Shown: in pieces, positions 57,701 through 64,000 of the stretch
How positions within the stretch are numbered: position 1 is the first letter of the stretch
Layout of the letters: every line of letters starts with the position of its first letter
Source: Strigamia acuminata
Lineage: Eukaryota; Arthropoda; Chilopoda; Geophilomorpha; Linotaeniidae
Direction: 5' to 3'
DNA length: 64,000 nt
Assembly (NCBI GenBank): GCA_949358305.1
Contig: OX442323.1
Coordinates: forward strand, 3,658,001 to 3,722,000
The notes under the pieces: model-generated
Told to the model about the DNA's origin: nothing
What the model saw: only the letters and a program-made list of their open reading frames with translations
Database searches by the model: none
Made by a program: the position numbers and the translations under genes

Positions 57701-59401
57701 CAGGTAGATGTAATCTACATAACACCACTTGGCGATAGAATCCGCAGTCGGATTGATGTTGTACGATGGTGCAAAGAGGAAAACTATCAGTACGATGGGG
57801 GTTGTTTCGACTTTAAGGCAACAGATGAGACCGTTGGGTTCGCCGGTCATGCATCCGTCGAGCCGGATACTTTCGAAGAAGCTATGTCCAACCCCAATAA
57901 ATCCGACTGGCAGGATGCCATGGATGATGAGATTAATATCTTTAATGACAGGAAAGTTTACGAGGAAGTTGATAAAACCGAGGGGATGAATTTACTGGGA
58001 ACAAAATGGATTTACAAAATCAAGCGTGACTACACTGGGGCAATTAAGCGTTGGAGAGCACGTTTAGTTGCGCAAGGTTTTGGGCAGAAGGAGGGAGTTG
58101 ACTTCACTGAGATATTTTCACCAGTGGTCAACTTTGTTCTCGTGCTTATATTCTTTTGTTCTCTTGTGGTTCTGCAAGGCTGGCGAGATACACATCTCGA
58201 CATCAAGTCTGCGTACTTGTACGGAGACCTTGATGTGCCACAATACATTAATATCCCCAAGGGCTTCCGGACCAAGGAGAACCAACACAAGTGTTGGCGT
58301 CTAGTCAAATCCTTATACGGACTTCACCAGTCCGGAAGGATGTGGTATTTCAAGCTCCACGAACGATTACTGGAAATAGGATTTACTCCAGTCTTAGGAC
58401 TGAATTGCGTATATAATTACGGCTCAGATGCCGTACTTTTGTTTTACGTGGACGACATTGTTTTGTTTAGTCGTGATGCTTTCGTTGAACAATGTATCAT
58501 CGAGTGGATTCAAGAGAGCTTTGAAATTGTCAACCTTGGACCGGTGACTCTTTTATTAGGGATTCATTTTGAAAGGAAAAATGGGGACATTTTAGTACAT
58601 CAAAAGAGTTATATTGCGAAATTAGTCGAGAAATACGACATTGATCCGTGCCATAAAATTAAAATCCCAGTCACAGTCGGTACCATGATACAGAAGGTAC
58701 AACCGGGTGAACAAATAAACTCGACGTTCCCATACAGGTCCCTAGTAGGGAGTTTACTCTTTATCGCGAATAGAACGCGTCCAGATATTCTCTTCAGCGT
58801 TATTGTATTATCTCAATACAATGAGACCCATTCTAACAGGCATGTTAAAATGCTAATACAAGTGTTGAGATATCTGGCGAATACCCCCAACTATGTTATC
58901 AACCTGGCAAATTGTAAGAACAATAATTTAACGGTTTACACCGACGCGTCCTTTGCCTTGGATCAAGACAGTAGGAGAAGCTTTGGTGGCCACATAGTTT
59001 ATTTAGGAGGGGTTCCGATTTCATGGAATTGTCGAAAACAATCCATGACTTCATTGAGTATAATGGAAAGCGAATTTCTCGCAGTTGTCGATGGCGTGAG
59101 AGAAGTGATATGGCTTGAACGCCTGTACGAAGCCGATATCATCTTGTGTTTCAACCGAAATGTCCCTTGCGTCTACGCCGATAGCATGCCGGCAATCAAT
59201 TATGCGAAAAACAAGATCGAGAACCGTGCAAATAAACATATAGATGTTAAATTGCACTTTCTTCGTGATTGGTATGAAAAAGGCGTGTTTAGTATTAAAC
59301 ATGTGCCTGGCGAATTGAACATCGCGGATTTGATGACAAAATGGTTGCCGCGCCCCAGATTATGTCAGCTCTGTGAGCATATTTTTGTTGCAGTCAAATA
59401 G
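54728..59401 (+). CDS. gag-pol: Copia-3 Gag-Pol polyprotein (1557 aa)
   Basis: One frame from the ATG at 54728 (ATATGGCG, MASEEKCDDYKSIKKL) to TAG at 59399-59401. Gag comes first (NGTNYAQWAIGAKLLL, about residues 17-32), then a CCHC zinc knuckle CFSCGGTGHFAREC at about 236-249. Aspartic protease DTGATDHF is at about 335. GAG-pre-integrase zinc region: IWHSRMGHF about 554 and CDACSKAKS. Integrase has its three acidic residues in DLWGPQPF (about 620), KTDNGGEF (about 682) and NSVAERANRT (about 720). Reverse transcriptase: WIYKIKRDY about 1093 and FYVDDIVLF about 1240. RNase H: VYTDASFA about 1402, with IMESEFLA and NKHIDVKLH. The polyprotein makes virus-like particles, copies the RNA to DNA and integrates it. 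The length and domain order (integrase before RT) are typical of Ty1/copia. No lesion was found; every catalytic motif I know of is intact, so activity is plausible. Confidence 0.97.
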   Translation: MASEEKCDDYKSIKKLNGTNYAQWAIGAKLLLSQQGVWDHVTGDETAPGPNATAKEKRDFRVREKRAWSTICLSCEEAQQLVAVAKDTSKGAWEAIRDAYQPTTRARKGRLRREFLQMHLMDNEEMMCFLARVDRKVAELANVKVIPTDEEIAFQYMDFLPTTYETIKQIMYHWEDLDFTPAKVKDRLLGEYNRLFEASDSYGMRTQDSTDNAGAFFGKGRFQRGKGGNQPFTPRTCFSCGGTGHFARECPSPPKQQANMQSQRGGTSAQLAKGTARGRGRGGKTKKANLGQVDIFDEPLTMFSAAVHQTEEEVTLSPPLSLMSHCDFDPHWYIDTGATDHFSFNRSWFVTFKPLSGYSVQQGEGKSKIEGIGNVLITSCYAGRCREITLQNVYFAPNFKKNLLSLGRTDEAGFTTFIKNGKLTMFRDRIGEPFLVADKTNDRMYKVNCKIEANIVNTTAPSAQQSAAVGGNSVKNVVKSESVINPLLKTVDFKAALLNTLSGAVQTAAKQQVSVNALVNASNLKKSDLNDTNGQNNSNGGKIEKIKVKPQPMDIWHSRMGHFNASGIAKMEISPDIFGVKLSDKELSPCDACSKAKSTRATFSPIPEISTKGILEVIHMDLWGPQPFKSLGGASYYLIIVDDYSRFMWVEIIKNKGDTFERFKRWQTQVERSTGKKVKCIKTDNGGEFVSKKWDDYAASIGLKCIQTNPYSPEMNSVAERANRTIVGGIRAMLFENNFPKGLWAELAVTVVYLKNRFPHASLSGKTPYNLFHNKKMSLRHLRCIGSKVFVHIPSQTRRSKLEERAWPGALVGYAIKTRGYRVWDPKSNQVIASKHVKINENVFWHESVQSNSIPREPDFVAASWDEDSDDEILPAVQQQQVPPVIQQLFQAPKHAIPNPQLVQQAVEPEAVEEIAQAVGGIEEEEEQQVEVRLPNPTLTPPPVRRNPPRGVKLKGDTVKQRAAAPEKLKILDMTQWQRRETVRQSGETAGQVDVIYITPLGDRIRSRIDVVRWCKEENYQYDGGCFDFKATDETVGFAGHASVEPDTFEEAMSNPNKSDWQDAMDDEINIFNDRKVYEEVDKTEGMNLLGTKWIYKIKRDYTGAIKRWRARLVAQGFGQKEGVDFTEIFSPVVNFVLVLIFFCSLVVLQGWRDTHLDIKSAYLYGDLDVPQYINIPKGFRTKENQHKCWRLVKSLYGLHQSGRMWYFKLHERLLEIGFTPVLGLNCVYNYGSDAVLLFYVDDIVLFSRDAFVEQCIIEWIQESFEIVNLGPVTLLLGIHFERKNGDILVHQKSYIAKLVEKYDIDPCHKIKIPVTVGTMIQKVQPGEQINSTFPYRSLVGSLLFIANRTRPDILFSVIVLSQYNETHSNRHVKMLIQVLRYLANTPNYVINLANCKNNNLTVYTDASFALDQDSRRSFGGHIVYLGGVPISWNCRKQSMTSLSIMESEFLAVVDGVREVIWLERLYEADIILCFNRNVPCVYADSMPAINYAKNKIENRANKHIDVKLHFLRDWYEKGVFSIKHVPGELNIADLMTKWLPRPRLCQLCEHIFVAVK

Positions 59402-59407
59402 TTGCGC

Positions 59408-59416
59408 AAAGGGGGA
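59408..59416 (+). other. Copia-3 polypurine tract
   Basis: AAAGGGGGA, two bases before the 3' LTR. This is the usual start site for plus-strand DNA synthesis. Confidence 0.8.
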
Positions 59417-59418
59417 TT

Positions 59419-59884
59419 TGTTGGGATATGCCCAACTGTTTGAGATTTATTAGTTGCATATTTATGGCTAAATGCAACGTGCATGTCTTTACTTTGCTGT
59501 GACTTAGTTAAACTAGTTGATCCTGATTTTTTACCCTGCTTGTTATGTGCCGCAACTAGTTTATTTACTTGTAAAGATGTGCCTTCTCGTCGTCCGCTCA
59601 AATGAGCAATATTCGTTTAGTTTTTCCATTGCTTTTGAGTTGTTTATCGCTTATTTGCTCCTCCCTTATTGTTTATCATGTAAAGGACAAGTCATTGCTT
59701 GCTAACAATGATTTGTTCTATTGTAAGCTTGTATTCATACTTTGAGGGCGGCTAGCCTCAAAGCAGTCGTTTTTACTGTGGTTCGTGACGATTAAAGATG
59801 GCGGTCGCGCAATGCGAGTTCCCGCACCCATTAAATCATGTCTCAGCTCTATTTTCCTGATGTCCGGCGCCTACAATCTCATCA
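59419..59884 (+). repeat. Copia-3 3' LTR
   Basis: Same 466 bases as the 5' LTR by direct reading. Ends AATCTCATCA, followed by target duplication GACGT. Confidence 0.95.
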
Positions 59885-61252
59885 GACGTAACCGACGTAA
59901 CCGACGTAACCGACGTAACCGACGTAACCGACGTAACCGACGTAAGCGACGTAACCGACGTAAGCGACGTAACCGACGTAACCGACGTAACCGACGTAAC
60001 CGACGTAACCGACGTAAGCGACGTAACCGACGTAAGCGACATAAGCGACGTAACCGACATAAGCGACGTAACCGACGTAAGCGACGTAACCGACGTAACC
60101 GACGTAACCGACGTAACCGACGTAACCGACGTAACCGACGTAACCGACGTAACCGACGTAACCGACGTAACCGACGTAACCGACGTAACCGACGTAACCG
60201 ACGTAACCGACGTAACCGACGTAAGCGACGTAACCGACGTAACCGACGTAACCGACGTAACCGACGTAACCGACGTAAGCGACGTAACCGACGTAACCGA
60301 CGTAACCGACGTAACCGACGTAACCGACGTAACCGACGTAACCGACGTAACCGACGTAAGCGACGTAAGCGACGTAACCGACGTAACCGACGTAAGCGAC
60401 GTAACCGACGTAAGCGACGTAAGCGACGTAAGCGACGTAACCGACGTAACCGACGTAACCGACGTAACCGACGTAACCGACGTAACCGACGTAACCGACG
60501 TAACCGACGTAACCGACGTAACCGACGTAACCGACGTAACCGACGTAACCGACGTAAGCGACGTAACCGACGTAAGCGACGTAACCGACGTAACCGACGT
60601 AACCGACGTAACCGACGTAACCGACGTAACCGACGTAACCGACGTAACCGACGTAACCGACGTAACCGACGTAACCGACGTAACCGACGTAACCGACGTA
60701 ACCGACGTAACCGACGTAACCGACGTAACCGACGTAACCGACGTAACCGACGTAACCGACGTAACCGACGTAACCGACGTAACCGACGTAAGCGACGTAA
60801 GCGACGTAACCGACGTAACCGACGTAAGCGACGTAAGCGACGTAAGCGACGTAACCGACGTAACCGACGTAACCGACGTAACCGACGTAACCGACGTAAC
60901 CGACGTAACCGACGTAACCGACGTAACCGACGTAAGCGACGTAACCGACGTAACCGACGTAACCGACGTAACCGACGTAACCGACGTAACCGACGTAACC
61001 GACGTAACCGACGTAACCGACGTAACCGACGTAACCGACGTAAGCGACGTAAGCGACGTAACCGACGTAACCGACGTAACCGACGTAACCGACGTAACCG
61101 ACGTAACCGACGTAACCGACGTAACCGACGTAAGCGACGTAACCGACGTAACCGACGTAACCGACGTAACCGACGTAACCGACGTAAGCGACGTAACCGA
61201 CGTAAGCGACGTAACCGACGTAACCGACGTAACCGACGTAACCGACGTAACC
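59885..61252 (+). repeat. 9-bp satellite, part right of copia-3 (copy 3)
   Basis: Continues the CGTAACCGA array. It has unusual CGACATAAGCGA variants near 60040-60063 that I did not see in copies 1 and 2. With the left part it totals about 1.77 kb, close to copy 1. Confidence 0.95.
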
Positions 61253-61580
61253 TGTTGAATTGTGATCCTAAATTGCGTGGATAATGTATAGCGTCAGTGG
61301 TTTGGAAAAACTCCAAAAGCAGCAGAAAACAGATCAGGTGTTTACAGGTGTGAAACATCACCTCAAGTGAGAGTTTAATGAACTATAATATATGATTCAT
61401 CAGTTACATACAGAGAGCCACCTAGTGGCATAAAGTAAAAGATACACATGTAAACAAAGCATCAATAATACTTGAAAAGCTAAACGCAAATACGTGTAAA
61501 CAATTAATAGAATACAGAACAAGATGTCGCTTGATAATACGACATATAAAGCTATTACCAATACATGCTATATCTTAACA
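61253..61580 (-). repeat. Copia-2 3' LTR (copy 3)
   Basis: Same as 18863-19190 except a T to C change at 61276 (AAATTGCGTGG). Confidence 0.85.
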
Positions 61581-61598
61581 ATCGGCCCCCTCGTATAA

Positions 61599-64000
61599 TC
61601 AAGCTAGTAGGAAATTTATATCAACTAGAAACCGATTGCAAAAATGGATAAGATCCGTTTTATCCACAGACTTAGTGAAAATATCTGCCCAATTAGACTT
61701 CGTTCCGACATGCACGATTTGGAGGTTATCTCGTCTGACGAGTTCGCGTATGAAGTGATATCGGATATCGATATGTTTAGTCTTTCGGTTCTCTACGCAG
61801 GATTTTGTAAAATCTACGGTTGAGATGTTGTCGCAAAGAATTCGATGATAGAACTTGTTTGCGACGTCGGGCATGATCTCGAGTAAGACCCTGACGATCC
61901 AGATATAATCCTTCACTGTCTCCGTGAGGGCCACATACTCCGCCTCCATGGTCGAGAGTGTAACATTCCTTTGCTTGAAGGTCCTCCAATAAATGGGTGA
62001 ATTCCCCAGAGTTATTAGAGTTCCTCCTACAGAAATACGATCATCCCTGTTATTCGCATAGTCCGAGTCACTATAACCGATGACTTCAATTCGATCATTC
62101 GGATATAGCATTAGGCCAAAGTTCCTTGTTGTTCGCAAATAACTTAGTAGATCTAGCAACACGATCCAGTGATCCCATCCTGGATTAGATTGGAACTGGC
62201 TCAGGATGTTGACGGCGTATGTCATGTCCGGTCTCGTTCGCGATGCGATAAAGGCCAAACATCCGAGCAGACTTCGGTATGGTACTCCCTCCATTAACTT
62301 GAAGTGTTCCAAGGTATCTGGGCATTGTTGTTTGGTAAGAATGGTTGTCTTGGTCATTGGCTGAGATCTGACTTTTACAAGTTGTAAATGATTCTTGAAT
62401 TTGATGAGAACCTTATCAACGTAAGATCTCTGGTGTAAAACCATTCGTTGATTGTGTGAGCAGAACTCAACTTCCAAGAGCTTCTTCGTCTGTCCCAGAA
62501 TTACAATGTCGAATTGTGTCTTTATCATATCGAGTACGCTGATTGCGTCTTCGAGTTGTTTGCCGAAAACAACGATATCGTCAACGTACACGATTAAATA
62601 TGCAACATTTTTCCACTTATACACGGAGTTACACCAATTCACGTGCTCCAGGCCAAGCTTCAACAGGGTGTCTTCCAATTCTATGCCCCATTCTCTCCCA
62701 GACTGGTGCAAGCCGTATATCGCACGAAGGAGTCTGCAAACGTAGTTTTCCTTTCCTGGTACGATAAAACCCTTTGGTTGACGCATGTAAATCGTTTTGT
62801 GCAACTTCGCGTAAAGATATGCGCATTTCACATCCGCTTGAACGTAGGACCACTTCAACATGCAGACGAGCAGCGTGAACATGAAGCGGACGATCGAGAA
62901 GTCAACAACCGGCGAGAAAGTTTCTTCATACGAGTCGCCATAGACTTGTGAGAAGCCTTGTGCCACAAGTCTGGCCTTATATCTTGCAATTTCACCTCTC
63001 TCGTCGGATTTAACAGTATAAATCCATCTACATCCAATGACTTTCGTATCCGGTGGTGGTGGAACCAACTCCCACACCTCACGCTCGTGCATTGTATTGA
63101 TTTCGTCGCACATCGCATGGTTCCATTCTCTCTTTTCGGGCAAGTCGGCGATTTGCTCAAAACGCGTAGGAATGCAAACTTCCAGGTGGTACGCCTCGAA
63201 ATCGAAGCTTGTATCATCCGGATCCAAGTTAGAAATATCTGCAGTTGCATTCGATTCAGATGGCTTCTTCTTCCTTTTGTCTTCAAAAAGGTGTTCTGGA
63301 ACATTAAGATTGTGCTCAGCACAGTAGCGTTTAACATCTGGTATTGAGCGCAATTTAGGTATTTCATATCCCTCAATCTTGTATTCCAGGTCCTTTTGTC
63401 CAGTGGGTCTAATCTTCTCAATCTTCTTCCATACAAGTGGAGGTATAGTATGAACTGGATTCGGAGCTTCTGTCCTTGCTTGTGGCGTGACAGCTGGTGG
63501 TTTTGCTCGCAGTTTTTCTTCCGGCAGCCGAAACTTCAATTTAATAGGGTGAAAAACTTCTTCTATCTCCTTCTTAGGCTGCGGCGGAGGTAGCGGTGGT
63601 CTAACGTCCTCGTCGGAGTAGTATTGACGATCATCATTTTCCAAATTGTCATTTAAATTGTCAATGTAAGTGGTGTACTTCTCCGGTAGGCCCAGCACGC
63701 CTTCAACTCCGCGCTTGCTTTCCACGAATTTAACGTCGCTTGTTTCTATGACTTTTGAAAATTCTGGCAGCCAAATCCTATATCCTTTGGTAATCCTTGA
63801 ATACCCGAGCATAATTCCATGTATGCCCTTGTTATCTATCTTTCCGTCTCGTACTTTCTTCTGCACAAAGCAGAGACTTCCAAACTTTCTCAAATGACGC
63901 AAAGATGGTTTTCGGCCATAATAAAGTTCCATTGGCGTTTTCTCGGAATTTAACTTGGCAATTCTGTTCCTGAGGTAGTTAAATGTTAAAATTGCTTCAC
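61599..64000 (-). CDS. Copia-2 pol polyprotein, gag-less (copy 3, N-terminus beyond the window)
   Basis: C-terminal part of the copia-2 frame (part of integrase, RT with YVDD, RNase H). The frame is open to the window edge. Two residue changes against copies 1 and 2: Lys to Glu in ...YEETFSPVV, and Gly to Glu in KLLEVEF, a position that is Gly in copia-1 (KLLGVEF) and copia-3 (LLLGIHF). The second may harm RT. Confidence 0.85.
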   Translation of the reverse strand, partial: EAILTFNYLRNRIAKLNSEKTPMELYYGRKPSLRHLRKFGSLCFVQKKVRDGKIDNKGIHGIMLGYSRITKGYRIWLPEFSKVIETSDVKFVESKRGVEGVLGLPEKYTTYIDNLNDNLENDDRQYYSDEDVRPPLPPPQPKKEIEEVFHPIKLKFRLPEEKLRAKPPAVTPQARTEAPNPVHTIPPLVWKKIEKIRPTGQKDLEYKIEGYEIPKLRSIPDVKRYCAEHNLNVPEHLFEDKRKKKPSESNATADISNLDPDDTSFDFEAYHLEVCIPTRFEQIADLPEKREWNHAMCDEINTMHEREVWELVPPPPDTKVIGCRWIYTVKSDERGEIARYKARLVAQGFSQVYGDSYEETFSPVVDFSIVRFMFTLLVCMLKWSYVQADVKCAYLYAKLHKTIYMRQPKGFIVPGKENYVCRLLRAIYGLHQSGREWGIELEDTLLKLGLEHVNWCNSVYKWKNVAYLIVYVDDIVVFGKQLEDAISVLDMIKTQFDIVILGQTKKLLEVEFCSHNQRMVLHQRSYVDKVLIKFKNHLQLVKVRSQPMTKTTILTKQQCPDTLEHFKLMEGVPYRSLLGCLAFIASRTRPDMTYAVNILSQFQSNPGWDHWIVLLDLLSYLRTTRNFGLMLYPNDRIEVIGYSDSDYANNRDDRISVGGTLITLGNSPIYWRTFKQRNVTLSTMEAEYVALTETVKDYIWIVRVLLEIMPDVANKFYHRILCDNISTVDFTKSCVENRKTKHIDIRYHFIRELVRRDNLQIVHVGTKSNWADIFTKSVDKTDLIHFCNRFLVDINFLLA

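Larger units (their letters stand above)
53155..59884 (+). mobile_element. Copia-3, complete Ty1/copia LTR retrotransposon (6,730 bp)
   Basis: LTRs at 53155-53620 and 59419-59884 (466 bp each) look identical along their whole length and have TG...CA ends. Target duplication GACGT flanks the element at 53150-53154 and 59885-59889. A 16-base primer site, a polypurine tract and one unbroken gag-pol frame are present. All parts of an autonomous element are there. Identical LTRs mean the insertion is recent, because both LTRs are copied from one template at insertion. It is present only in tandem copy 3. Confidence 0.97.
41184..64000 (+). repeat. 18-kb tandem unit, copy 3 (cut by the window end; interrupted by copia-3)
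   Basis: Third copy, same order as copies 1 and 2 until the window ends inside copia-2. Own changes: a net 10-bp loss near 47500, an 11-bp array about 207 bp shorter, the copia-3 insertion in the 9-bp satellite, and a few substitutions in copia-2. Without copia-3 and its duplicated target the positions run in parallel with copy 2. Confidence 0.95.

Overview
The window is nuclear DNA of an animal, most likely an arthropod. It has GT-AG bounded exon fragments of animal gene families (a cadherin repeat, and first and last transmembrane exons of a DEG/ENaC channel), a short run of the arthropod telomere motif TTAGG, Ty1/copia retrotransposons with an initiator-tRNA-Met primer site, TA- and TTAA-type MITEs, and kilobases of simple satellite. 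No bacterial-style gene, operon or CRISPR array is present. The species cannot be named from the sequence.

Layout. Bases 1-5273 are single-copy here: the end of an 11-bp minisatellite, AT-rich non-coding DNA, microsatellites and two weak candidate exons. From 5274 to the window end the DNA is a head-to-tail tandem array of an approximately 17.95-kb unit: copy 1 at 5274-23220, copy 2 at 23221-41183, copy 3 from 41184 and cut by the window end inside its copia-2 remnant. In order, each unit holds: a palindrome-rich MITE with TA target (MITE-1); a GCGCGGC-rich inverted-repeat element (MITE-2); a cadherin-repeat exon (+); a TTAGG run; a DEG/ENaC first-TM exon (-); an array of 54-bp hairpin repeats between two 109-bp direct repeats; a DEG/ENaC last-TM exon (-); nested piggyBac-like MITEs; a broken copia element (copia-1, -); an (AACACAAT)n run; about 2.5 kb of 11-bp minisatellite fused to about 1.8 kb of 9-bp satellite; and a 5'-truncated copia element with a 3' LTR and a long open pol (copia-2, -).

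The copies are nearly identical. By eye, copy 1 differs from copies 2 and 3 mainly within and just after MITE-1. Copy 3 has two small deletions in copia-1, a reshaped 11-bp array, a few changes in copia-2, and a complete young copia element (copia-3, 53155-59884, +). Copia-3 has identical 466-bp LTRs, a 5-bp target duplication GACGT, a 16-base tRNA-iMet primer site and one uninterrupted 1557-codon gag-pol frame, and it landed in the 9-bp satellite of this copy only.

Interpretation. The only clearly intact protein-coding gene is gag-pol of copia-3. Copia-2 pol is open but lacks gag and has Glu at the protease active-site position. The host exons look like captured pieces of larger genes amplified with the unit. 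The left edge of the array falls exactly on the terminal base of MITE-1, which suggests recombination between MITE copies as the origin of the array. An assembly artefact cannot be excluded from sequence alone.
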